A DNA stretch of 18,954 nt from Chloroflexota bacterium (GCA_013694795.1 JACDBS010000175.1:1-18954), one strand, 5' to 3'. Positions 6,891 to 16,419 are shown, numbered from the stretch's first letter. The notes: generated by a model from the sequence alone, not told the origin. Program-made: numbers and translations.

Positions 6891-7742
6891 GTGGCAGCCT
6901 CGCACAACCCTCGCTCCGGCACATTGTTCATCATCGCGGTGCCGATCGGCAATCCGGACGACCTCACGCTGCGCGCGCGGGAGACCCTGCGAGGCGTGGC
7001 CGTGATAGCCGCGGAGGACACCCGGCATTTCGCGACGCTGGCGCAGCACCACGGCATTGACACGAAGGCGGTCAGCTACCACGACCACAACGAGGAAGCG
7101 CGCACGCGCGAGCTGGTTCAGCGCTTGACCGGCGGTGATGACGTTGCGCTCGTCAGTGACGCCGGCACCCCTCTCGTCAGCGACCCCGGCTACCGGCTGG
7201 TCCGCGCGGCCATCGAAGCGGGCATCACGATCACCAGCCTTCCCGGCGCGTCGGCCGTGACCACCGCCCTGGCGGCATCCGGCCTTCCGCCGCATCCGTT
7301 CCGTTTCATCGGATTCCTGCCCCGCACGGCCGCCGCCCGCCGCGCGACGCTGAAGGCCAACGCCCATGACGACGCCACGCTGGTCGCCTTCGAAGCTCCC
7401 CGCCGCCTGACCCATGCGCTGCGCGACGCACTCGCAACCCTCGGCGACCGTCCAGCCTGCCTGGCCCGCAACCTCACCAAGCCGCACGAGCGATATCAGC
7501 GCGGAAGGCTCTCGGGGTTGATCGCGCAGCTCGAGGCCGAGGGCGAGGTCCGCGGCGAGTGCACGCTGATCATCGGTGGCGCGACCGAGCCCACCGGGGT
7601 TTCCGCCGAAGCGGAGGCCGATGCGCGACTGCTGCTGGACCACTCCGCGCCGGCGCGAGCCGTGCAGGAGCTGCTCATGGCACGCCATGGCGTGTCAAAG
7701 CGCGACGCCTATGCGCTCGTCCTGCGCCTCCGCGACCGATGA
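6891..7742 (+). CDS. rsmI: 16S rRNA (cytidine1402-2'-O)-methyltransferase
   Basis: RsmI 2'-O-methylates C1402 in the decoding centre of 16S rRNA using S-adenosylmethionine. The 283-residue product has the usual length and the tetrapyrrole-methylase-like fold motifs: LFIIAVPIGNPDDLTLRA near the N-terminus, IAAEDTRHFATLAQHHGI, LVSDAGTPLVSDPGYRLV, LPGASAVTTALAASGLP and RFIGFLP. The frame is open far upstream, but GTG 6891 gives the family's normal N-terminus and lies 7 bases after TACGCT. Its TGA overlaps the ATG of the next gene (ATGA, 7739-7742), so the two are probably translated together. The partner gene also targets the decoding centre. Confidence 0.97.
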   Translation: MAASHNPRSGTLFIIAVPIGNPDDLTLRARETLRGVAVIAAEDTRHFATLAQHHGIDTKAVSYHDHNEEARTRELVQRLTGGDDVALVSDAGTPLVSDPGYRLVRAAIEAGITITSLPGASAVTTALAASGLPPHPFRFIGFLPRTAAARRATLKANAHDDATLVAFEAPRRLTHALRDALATLGDRPACLARNLTKPHERYQRGRLSGLIAQLEAEGEVRGECTLIIGGATEPTGVSAEAEADARLLLDHSAPARAVQELLMARHGVSKRDAYALVLRLRDR

Positions 7743-8530
7743 TCACCGAGATCGTCGAGCGCGTCGTGCGCTCCTCGCGCTACCGCGACGTGGACCGTTC
7801 GCTGCTCAGCCGATTGGCCGCGGAGGAGCTGCCGCGGGCGCGCAATCCCGAGGATGCCGTGAAGCGCGTGAAGCGTCGCCTGCACCAGGTGGTCGGCGCC
7901 TTCCGCGGGGCGCCCCAGCGCAACGCAATCGAAGAGGCCTGGAACGGCGACCTGACCGGCTCCGCATTTCGCGCAGCATGCATCGATGCGCTGCGCGGGC
8001 ACGCCTCCACGCGCGAACGGATCCCGCACCTCGAGTCGTTCTACGCCGGCATTTGGGCGCGCACCGGGGTTCCGGCACGAATCTGTGACGTCGGCTGCGG
8101 GCTCAACCCGCTCGCGCTGCCGTGGATGGGCATCGGCGACGCCACGTACCTGGCGACCGATGTCGACCAGCGCCCGCTGCAGGCGGTCAGCGCGTTCTTC
8201 GACCTCGTCGGCCAGCTGAACGAGGTCCGCACCGCGGACGTCGTCGCCGAGCCACCGAGCGATGAGGCCGATGTCGCCCTCCTCCTCAAGCTCGTCACCA
8301 CCCTCGACCGCCAGGATCCCGAGGCGGCGACGCGCATCTTGCAAACCATCAGGGCTCGACACGCGGTCGTCAGCTTCGCCACGCGCTCGATGGGCGGGCG
8401 CGGGGACGGACGAGACCGGATCTATCGGTCGCGCATGGAGCGCCTGGTGGCCGAAGCGCGGCACGTCAGCGCCGTGGCGGAGGCATCGGTCCCGAGTGAG
8501 CTCGTCTTCGTGCTGACGCTGGATGGCTGA
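7739..8530 (+). CDS. 16S rRNA (guanine1405-N7)-methyltransferase, FmrO/ArmA/Rmt family
   Basis: The 263-residue protein resembles the aminoglycoside-resistance methyltransferases (Sgm, FmrO, ArmA, RmtB) along its full length. The N-terminal helical domain begins IVERVVRSSRYRDVDRSLLS. Then come HASTRER (88-94), the SAM-binding DVGCGLNPLALPWMGIG (117-133), ADVALLLKLVTTLDRQ (177-192), and VSFATRSMGGRGDG (211-224), which corresponds to SFPTRSLGGRGKG in RmtB. This family methylates N7 of G1405 in 16S rRNA in the 30S subunit and blocks 4,6-disubstituted deoxystreptamine drugs such as gentamicin and kanamycin. The start ATG overlaps the rsmI stop by 4 bases, and the end overlaps the tgt start by 8. 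No antibiotic biosynthesis or mobile genes are nearby, so a housekeeping or intrinsic role is likely. Family membership is confident; the exact target is inferred. Confidence 0.88.
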   Translation: MITEIVERVVRSSRYRDVDRSLLSRLAAEELPRARNPEDAVKRVKRRLHQVVGAFRGAPQRNAIEEAWNGDLTGSAFRAACIDALRGHASTRERIPHLESFYAGIWARTGVPARICDVGCGLNPLALPWMGIGDATYLATDVDQRPLQAVSAFFDLVGQLNEVRTADVVAEPPSDEADVALLLKLVTTLDRQDPEAATRILQTIRARHAVVSFATRSMGGRGDGRDRIYRSRMERLVAEARHVSAVAEASVPSELVFVLTLDG

Positions 8531-9605
8531 TCCGCTCGTCACCCGTCGCGGGACACTCGACGTACCGACATTCCTGCCGGACGCGACGCGGGCCGGGGTG
8601 CGCGGCGTGACCTCGGAGGACCTGCGGCGCATCGGCATCGAAGGGCTGGTGGTCAACGCTTTCCACCTGCTCCGGCGTCCCGGCGCCCGGGTGGTGCAGG
8701 CGGCAGGCGGGATTCATCGGTTCATGGACTGGAGCGGACCCATCCTGAGCGACTCGGGCGGCTTTCAGGTGTGGAGCCTCATCCGCCAGGACCCCAACCG
8801 CGGCGTGATTCGCGACAACGAGGTCATCTTTCGCGAGCCGTCGACCGGTGAGAAGTGGACGCTCACCCCGGAGCGCGTGGTGGGGCTTCAGTTCCAGCTC
8901 GGCTCCGACATCATCGTCTGCCTGGACGACTGCTCCGATGCGGACGACCCCGAGTCCGAGCAGGAGCGCTCCGTCGAGCGCACCGTCCGCTGGGCGCGCC
9001 GCTGCCGCGAGGAGTTCGACCGCCAGCTGGCGTCACGCAAGGCCGATGACCCGCCGCTCATCTTTGCGGTCGTTCAGGGTGGCCGGGTCGAGGCGCTGCG
9101 CCGGCAGTGCGCCGTCGCGCTCGCGGCGATCGGCTTCGACGGCTACGGCTTCGGCGGCTGGCCCCTGGCGGCGGATGGCGCGCTGGCGGTTGACCCGCTG
9201 CGCTGGGTGGCGGAGTCGCTGCCGGCAGAGGCACCGAAGCATGCGCTGGGCATCGGCCGTCCCGACCATGTGGTGGGCGCCGCCGCGCTGGGCTACTCCA
9301 TCTTCGACTGTGCCTTGCCCACCCGCGACGCTCGCCACGGGCGGCTGTATGCGTTCAAGCCGGAGTGGTCGGGGCGGCGGCCGTCGCCGGGGGATCCGTT
9401 CTATCGAGCGGTGCGCATCCACGATCCGGGGTATCGCGTGGACCACGGACCCATCGAGGACGGCTGCGACTGTCCGCTCTGTTCGCGGCATTCAGCCGCC
9501 TACCTGCATCACCTGTTCAAGGTGGGCGACCTCTCCGCCGAGCGGTTGGCCACCCTGCACAACCTGCGCTTCTACGTCCGGTTGTTCGAGCTGCTGCGCG
9601 GCTGA
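8523..9605 (+). CDS. tgt: Divergent tRNA-guanine transglycosylase (TGT-like)
   Basis: TGT exchanges a tRNA guanine for a 7-deazaguanine base. The 360-residue product is slightly shorter than typical bacterial Tgt (about 370-385). Visible are PTFLPDATRAGVRGVTSEDL, ILSDSGGFQVWSL (Asp77, general base position), the CLDDC segment (133-137) for FDEC, VVQGG (183-187), FDCALPTRDARHG (Asp262, nucleophile position), and the zinc set CDCPLC...H (Cys315, Cys317, Cys320, His346). The substrate-pocket loop GGLxVGE is replaced by GGWPLAADG (211-219). Catalysis and zinc binding should therefore be intact while the choice of base may differ. The ATG overlaps the previous gene's stop by 8 bases (ATGGCTGA). 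It is the last gene of the trio, followed by repeat cluster D. The family is sure; the substrate is uncertain. Confidence 0.9.
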   Translation: MADPLVTRRGTLDVPTFLPDATRAGVRGVTSEDLRRIGIEGLVVNAFHLLRRPGARVVQAAGGIHRFMDWSGPILSDSGGFQVWSLIRQDPNRGVIRDNEVIFREPSTGEKWTLTPERVVGLQFQLGSDIIVCLDDCSDADDPESEQERSVERTVRWARRCREEFDRQLASRKADDPPLIFAVVQGGRVEALRRQCAVALAAIGFDGYGFGGWPLAADGALAVDPLRWVAESLPAEAPKHALGIGRPDHVVGAAALGYSIFDCALPTRDARHGRLYAFKPEWSGRRPSPGDPFYRAVRIHDPGYRVDHGPIEDGCDCPLCSRHSAAYLHHLFKVGDLSAERLATLHNLRFYVRLFELLRG

Positions 9606-9622
9606 GGTCCGCATCGGCGTCG

Positions 9623-9780
9623 CTAACTCTCAGCGGATGAGGCTTATCCCAGCGTTTCGCCGGTTAGCCCTCCATTCGCCCTCGATTCCGCCTCGATTCG
9701 GGCCTCAATTCTCATCTCCGGACGGATTAGCCGAGTTCCGAGCCGTCGCGCCGAGATAAGCCTCACGTCGTGAGAAATGG
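9623..9780. repeat. Intergenic repeat cluster D (158 bp, inverted ends)
   Basis: The left unit is at 9623-9648 (CTAACTCTCAG...TGAGGCTTATC) and the right inverted unit at 9755-9780 (GATAAGCCTCACGTCGTGAG then AAATGG). The inner halves match perfectly over TGAGGCTTATC, and the outer ends less well. One degenerate forward unit, TCAATTCTCATC, starts at 9705. Just before it is a tandem of CCTCxATTC at 9669, 9680, 9691 and 9703, with a period of 11-12 bases. The cluster fills the gap between the convergent tgt and MFS genes. Confidence 0.82.
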
Positions 9781-9808
9781 CCATGCGCCTAGCGCGGAGA
9801 GCGGGGCA

Positions 9809-11065
9809 TCAGCCTTCGGCGGCATCAGGCACCGTAACGAGCGCGCGAACCGGCGAGGCGGCGATCCAGACAAAGGCCAGGAGGACGCCGACGGCGGCGA
9901 GCAGGAGCGTCGGTCGCAGGCCGATCGCGGAGCCGAGCAGCCCCCCGACGAGTGCGCCGAACGGTGTGACACCCCACATGATGAAGCGCATGGTGGCGTT
10001 GACACGGCCCTGGAGCCGATCCGGCGTGATCGCCTGCCGCAGTGAGAGCTGGCTGATGTTGAAGACGGGGCGCGCCACGCCGAGCAGGAACTGCCCTGCG
10101 GCCAGGATGGCGATCGTCAGCCATGGCGGACCGCCGGCCAGCGGTGCCGCGAAGCACGAGATCCCGGTCAGCACCTGCATCCAGACAATCGTCCGGCCCA
10201 GACCGATGCGCTGCGCCAGCGGCAAGGCGACGGCAGCTCCCAGCAACGCCCCCGGACCGCCGGCCGCCAGAACGAGGCCGAGCGCCACCGGGTCCAGGCC
10301 GAGCTGGTTGACAACGTACAGGACGAAGAGCGCCTCGATCATGCGGCGGAAGAAGTTGTGTGTCGCGCCGCAGCTGAACAACGGGCGGAGCAGCCGATGC
10401 CGCACGACATGGTGCAGCCCTTCCGAAACCTGCGCGCGCATGCCGACGCTCTCGTCGGGCGGCAACGGCGGCGGCTCCTCGACCCGCACCGACCGGAGCA
10501 CCAGGGCGGAGACGATGAACGACACCGCGTCGATGAGGACAGCGATCGGAGCGGTCAGCAGCTGAACCAGCACCCCTGCCACGGACGGTCCGGCGATGGT
10601 CGCGACCGAGCTGCTGCCCTCCAGACGCGCATTGGCCGCGGGCAGCTCACGACGCTCGACAAGGCTCGGCAGGAACGACTGGTGCGCGACCGAGCTGACG
10701 ACCTCGATGGCGCCGATCAGCAGCGCCAGAACGTACATCTGCTCGATGCGCAGGACGCCCATGAGTGCCGCCGCGGGAAGTGTCAGCAGCAATACGGCGG
10801 TGGCCAGGTCGGACCAGACGAGGATCTGGCGGCGGCGCATCCGATCGACCCATACTCCCGCCTGGAGCCCGATGAGCAGGAACGGCAGGTAGCCCAGCGC
10901 GGTGAGGATGCCCATCTGGGTGGCATCGGCGTTGAGGGTGACGACCGCGATGAGCGGCAGCGCCAGCAGGCTCACCTCGGAGCCCAGGAAGCTGACGGAT
11001 TGACCGATCCAGAAGCGCCGGAAGTTCGGCGATCGCACCGATCGGTCGAGGACGGGCTCGCTCAC
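9809..11065 (-). CDS. MFS transporter, drug or siderophore efflux type
   Basis: The 418-residue integral membrane protein has about 12 hydrophobic segments and the architecture of the MFS_3 group (EntS and macrolide-efflux-like exporters). NFRRFWIGQSVSFLGSEVS at the N-terminus is characteristic, and GVWVDRMRRRQILVWSDLA is the cytoplasmic loop 2-3 motif A variant. A central polar loop (about residues 195-220) separates the two six-helix halves, and the repeated ITPDRLQGRVNATMRF begins the second-half loop. The start is GTG at 11065, 9 bases after TAAAAT. It begins 18 bases after the SIS gene stop, so it may be part of the hut-region transcript and also have its own promoter. The substrate cannot be told from sequence, and a link with histidine use is only positional. 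Confidence 0.9.
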   Translation of the reverse strand: MSEPVLDRSVRSPNFRRFWIGQSVSFLGSEVSLLALPLIAVVTLNADATQMGILTALGYLPFLLIGLQAGVWVDRMRRRQILVWSDLATAVLLLTLPAAALMGVLRIEQMYVLALLIGAIEVVSSVAHQSFLPSLVERRELPAANARLEGSSSVATIAGPSVAGVLVQLLTAPIAVLIDAVSFIVSALVLRSVRVEEPPPLPPDESVGMRAQVSEGLHHVVRHRLLRPLFSCGATHNFFRRMIEALFVLYVVNQLGLDPVALGLVLAAGGPGALLGAAVALPLAQRIGLGRTIVWMQVLTGISCFAAPLAGGPPWLTIAILAAGQFLLGVARPVFNISQLSLRQAITPDRLQGRVNATMRFIMWGVTPFGALVGGLLGSAIGLRPTLLLAAVGVLLAFVWIAASPVRALVTVPDAAEG

Positions 11066-11074
11066 GAGCCGCCG

Positions 11075-11080
11075 ATTTTA
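11075..11080 (-). promoter_or_regulatory. Putative -10 box of the MFS gene
   Basis: TAAAAT on the minus strand, in the 18-base gap after the SIS gene, is followed by 9 bases and the GTG start. The sequence stands out as AT-rich in a GC-rich region. Confidence 0.4.
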
Positions 11081-11083
11081 GCC

Positions 11084-12241
11084 TCAGGCGTGGGCTGCGG
11101 CCTGCGCGGCGTCCTCGCGGCCGAGGGTGTCGGGATTCACGTTGCGCGCCCGGGCCAGGCGCTCGGTCAACAGCTGGAGCGCAATGGCCGATGCCAGCAG
11201 CGAGCCTGTCAGCGGCGGCACGCGGCCGGTGCGCGGCAGCACGATCCGGCCGGCGGGCGTGTCCTCGGCCGGAATCTGCGCGTCGGTCGACTCGGCCAGG
11301 ATTGCGGCTGCGGTCGCGCCCAGCGCCTTCGCCGCCCCGAGCAGCGTTCGCGCGCGATCCACGGCGGCGGGCGTCGAGCCATCGGTCAGGACCAGGACGA
11401 TGCCGGTCCATCGGTTCGCCGCCGCCAGGTGCCCGTGGAGGACCGTTTCGAGCTCGTGGGCGTCTGCCGCCAGGCGCGCACCCTCGGCCATCTTGAGGGC
11501 AAGCTCGCGCGCGGTGACGTAATCGGGCCCGGAGCCGGCGACGATCAGTCGATCGATCTCCGAGAGGGCAGGCGCGATGGCGGCGGCTGCATGGGCGTCC
11601 TCGGCGACGTCCAGCACAGCGCGGATGGCGGCAGCGTCCGGGCGCTTCCGCGTCAGCCGCGCGGCCAGCATGACGCCGACGACGAGAGGCGCGAGGTACC
11701 CGACGGTGTGGCACCAGCTGCGGTCCTGCTCCTCGGTGCGGATGACGATCTCGGCCAGGGTCGCACCCGGCGAGCCACCGCCGACGGTGATGAGCGCCGT
11801 CCGCGCCCCGCTCTCGCGCGCCGCACCAAGCGCCTCGTTGGTGATGCGGGTCCCGCCCTCGTGCGAGACGGCGATGAGCAGGCCTTCTCGCAGCGGCCGC
11901 CGGAGCGTCTCCAGAGCCTGCACGGCCCTGACCTCGCGCCCGGCCGGCAGGTCGAGCGCGTCGTTGAGCAAGGTCGCGATGCCCATGGCCGCGTGCTCGG
12001 AGGTGCCGCAGCCGGTCGTGAGGATCGGTTGTCCTGCGGAAATGGCTTCCCGGGCGGTCGACGCCAGCGCGCCAAGCGACTCGTCAGCAGCCAACCGCCG
12101 CATGAGGCGCTCGGCCAGCGCCGGCTCGGCCGCGATCATCTCGCTCATCAGGTACGGCGGGCGGGAGCGGAATGCGGGCATCTCCGAGGGCGCCCACGGC
12201 TCCGGCGCCCCCGGAAGCGGTTCGGCTACCGCGTGTCGCAT
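11084..12241 (-). CDS. SIS-domain protein (GlmS-isomerase-like), hut operon member
   Basis: The 385-residue protein carries two sugar-isomerase (SIS) domains like the C-terminal half of glucosamine-6-phosphate synthase, with no glutaminase domain. The first domain has ILTTGCGTSEHAA (GCGTSEH 77-83) and AVSHEGGTRIT (Ser126-Thr131, sugar-phosphate loop). The second begins near DRLIVAGSGPDYVTARELAL, with AHELETVLHGHLA further on. PPYLMSEMIAAEP resembles the start of other SIS isomerases, so a start at that Met (codon 32) is possible. I use ATG 12241 because it lies 7 bases after the hutU stop, with AGGA about 11 bases upstream inside hutU. SIS proteins bind phosphosugars, and its reason for being in a histidine degradation operon is not evident. 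It may be an isomerase, a deaminase or a regulator. Confidence 0.85.
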   Translation of the reverse strand: MRHAVAEPLPGAPEPWAPSEMPAFRSRPPYLMSEMIAAEPALAERLMRRLAADESLGALASTAREAISAGQPILTTGCGTSEHAAMGIATLLNDALDLPAGREVRAVQALETLRRPLREGLLIAVSHEGGTRITNEALGAARESGARTALITVGGGSPGATLAEIVIRTEEQDRSWCHTVGYLAPLVVGVMLAARLTRKRPDAAAIRAVLDVAEDAHAAAAIAPALSEIDRLIVAGSGPDYVTARELALKMAEGARLAADAHELETVLHGHLAAANRWTGIVLVLTDGSTPAAVDRARTLLGAAKALGATAAAILAESTDAQIPAEDTPAGRIVLPRTGRVPPLTGSLLASAIALQLLTERLARARNVNPDTLGREDAAQAAAHA

Positions 12242-12248
12242 CGGCCGA

Positions 12249-13924
<1,676 letters not shown>

Positions 13925-13928
<4 letters not shown>

Positions 13929-16369
13929 GGAGCGGCCTTCGCGATCTCGAGCGCGGACGGAATGTCAAGGCGCCGGCCCTGCTCCCAGGCCTCCGCGAAG
14001 GGACCGCGCTCCGACCCCAGCCGTTCGAGGGTCGTGGCCCTGATCGCCACCTCGTCCTCGTCAAGGTCAACGCCCATCGTCTCCCGCGCCGCGTCCGTCG
14101 CGCCCAGGATCGTCGCGGCACGATCCAGGTCGCCGCGCGCCGCGGTCGCCGCCGCGAGCAGTTCCAGGCAATACACTGCCAGCGGGTTGTCGCGGATCTG
14201 GAGCGCGAGATCTGCTCCGAGGAGGGCGTTGTCGCCGGACTCCTGGTGCCGGTCGCGGTACAGGTTCGTCTCGGCCATGCTTGCCAGGGTGTACGCCTCG
14301 CAGCGTGCCTGACCCCTTGATCGAACGAACGGAAGATTCTCCCCAAGGAGCTCGCCGGCCGTCTCGAGGCGTCGCGACTTCCTGGCGATGTCCGCGAGAT
14401 TGAGCCGGCATGACGAGGTGGCCACGCCGTTATCCACGGCGATCGCCACGCCGAGCCGTTCGTGAAACAGCTCCTCGGCGGTCTGGAGGTCTCCCTTCTG
14501 CATGGCCGCGACCGCCTGATCCCGCAGCCGCGCAATCGTCTCGGTCTCACCGCCCAGGTCACTGGCCAGGAGCGCGGCTTCGTCCGATGCCGCCACCGCC
14601 GCGCGGCGGTCGCCCTGGGCGTATGCGAGGGTGCCGAGCGCAGATAGCAGTCGGCGGCGCGTCTCATCGCGCTTCTCGTCGAGGGCGAGTGCGCGCTCGA
14701 TCCAGTGGCGGCCCTCCGCGTACAGACCGCGCACGATCCAGTACATCGGCAGCGCAGCGGTGATGTGACGGACGAGAGGTGCATCACCGGTCTCGAGGCC
14801 GAAGTCAACCGCGGTCCGCAGGTTGTTGATCTCGACCTCCAGTGCGGAGACCGGGCCCTCCTCGGGGTCGCCCGCGCGGATGACCGCATCGAGCCGCTCC
14901 GCGAGCTGCAGGTAGTAAGTGGCATGGCGGCGCCGCACGGCGTCGCGGTCGTCGGCCTCTTCCAGGCGCTCGGCCGCGTAGGTGCGGATCGACTCCAGCA
15001 TCCAGAACCGTTCCTCCGTGTGCCGCACGAGGCTCTTGTCGACCAGCGACTGGAGGGTGTCGAGTTCGGCATCGGCGACTGCTTCGGCGGCCTCCAGGGT
15101 GCACCCGGCGGCGAAGACCGAGATCCGCGCGAACAGAGCCTGTTCCTCGCGCGTGAGGAGGTCGTGGCTCCACTCGATCGTCGCGCGGAGCGTCCGCTGC
15201 CGCGGATCGGCGTCCCTGCCACCGGAGAGCAGGTCGAGCCACGTGGAGATTCGCTCGAGCATCTGCCGGGGCGCCAGCACGCTGGCGCGGGATGCGGCAA
15301 GCTCCACGGCAAGCGGCAGGTTGTCGAGTGCCCTGCACAGCTCTCGGATCGTGGCGTCCGGCTGGGTCCCGGCGCGATCGCAGAACAGCGCGATCGCGTC
15401 GGGATCGGCGAGGGGAGCCACCGCGTACTCGCGCTCGCCACGGACGCGAAGCACCTCCCGGCTGGTGGCCATCACTCGCAGGTTCGGGCAACTCTCGACG
15501 AGCGTGGCGAGCTCCCCGGCGGCGGAGGCAACCTGCTCCAGGTTATCGGTCAGCAGAAGGAGCTGGCGTTCGCCGATATGGTCGGCCAACCCGTTCTTCG
15601 CGCCGAGTGTCTGGGCGATCGCCTCCGACACCAGCGTCGGGTCGCGCAATGGCGCAAGCCCCACCCAGAACACGCCTGCCTTGAACGACGGGACGAGCGC
15701 CGTAGCAGCTTCGATGGCAAGGCGCGTCTTGCCGGAACCGCCGGGCCCCGTGAGGGTCAGCATCCGTACTCCGTCTCGGAGCAGGGCGGTGATCTCTCCG
15801 ATCTCCGTCTCGCGCCCCACGAAGGAGCTGGCGGGGCGAGGCAGATTGGTGTTGGAGATGGTCTTCAGCGGCGGAAAGGCCTCCGCGCCCAGTTGGAAGA
15901 TGGGGACCGCGGCCGCGAAGTCCTTGAGCCGATGCTCACCGAGATCGACAAACGCATCCTCGAGCAGCTCGCGCGTTTCCTGCGACAGGAGCACCTGGCC
16001 GCCATGGCCCGCCGCCGCAATGCGCGCGGCCCGGTGCACGTCGGCCCCGACGTAGCCGTCGGACGTGACGTGCGGCGTGCCGGTATGGAGGCCCATGCGG
16101 ACGCGGATCGGTCCCGAGGCAAGCGCGGCGAGCGATTCTCGCACCGCGGCCAGCGCGCCGGTCGCGGTCGGGAAGGCGACGAAGAATGCGTCGCCCTGGG
16201 TATCCACCTCCACGCCGCCGTGCGCTTCGAACGCGTCGCGCAGCACGCGCCGATGCTCGGCGAGCGCATCGGCATAGCCCTCCGCGCCCAGCTCGTGGAG
16301 CAGCTTCGTGGAGCCCTCGATATCGGTGAACAGGAATGTCACTTTCCCGGAAGGAAGCCGGCGCACCAT
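13925..16369 (-). CDS. Class III cyclase-domain / STAND ATPase / TPR regulator
   Basis: This 814-residue multi-domain signalling protein has a class III nucleotide cyclase domain at about 8-160. FLFTDIEGSTKLL (Asp16) and DTQGDAFFVAF (Asp60) supply the two metal aspartates. The base-selecting Lys position reads Asp56, and the usual VNxAAR is VHRAAR (His112, Arg116), so activity and substrate are doubtful. A STAND/NB-ARC-like ATPase follows from about 180: FVGRETEI, Walker A GPGGSGKT (208-215), LLLLTDNLEQV (Asp275) and LDNLPLAVELAA. The C-terminal half (about 480-814) is helical and Ala/Arg/Glu-rich, like TPR arrays. No DNA-binding HTH or BTAD domain is visible. I start at ATG 16369 (MVRRLPSGKVTFLFTD) because longer starts overlap the upstream gene. 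Its stop overlaps the hutU start, pointing to a role in histidine use, perhaps sensing. Confidence 0.88.
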
Positions 16370-16375
16370 GGCGGG

Positions 16376-16381
16376 ATGATG
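16376..16381 (-). promoter_or_regulatory. Possible internal -10 box before the cyclase/ATPase gene
   Basis: CATCAT ends 6 bases before the ATG at 16369, within the 50-base gap that is the only sizeable space in the hut operon. It could provide a second promoter for the regulator, hutU and the SIS gene. It is a weak match. Confidence 0.25.
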
Positions 16382-16419
16382 CACCCACGCCTCACCCCTG
16401 TCACCCTCCGTCGGGCTCG

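Noticed and set aside
1410..9780. Repeat clusters as CRISPR arrays
   Set aside because: There are only 3-4 units per cluster, the inner ones are degenerate, the last is inverted, the spacers are unequal, and no cas genes are present.
1410..9780. Target-site duplications flanking the repeat clusters
   Set aside because: I compared the bases outside the ends of clusters B and D by eye and saw no convincing direct repeat, so insertion by a transposase is not shown.
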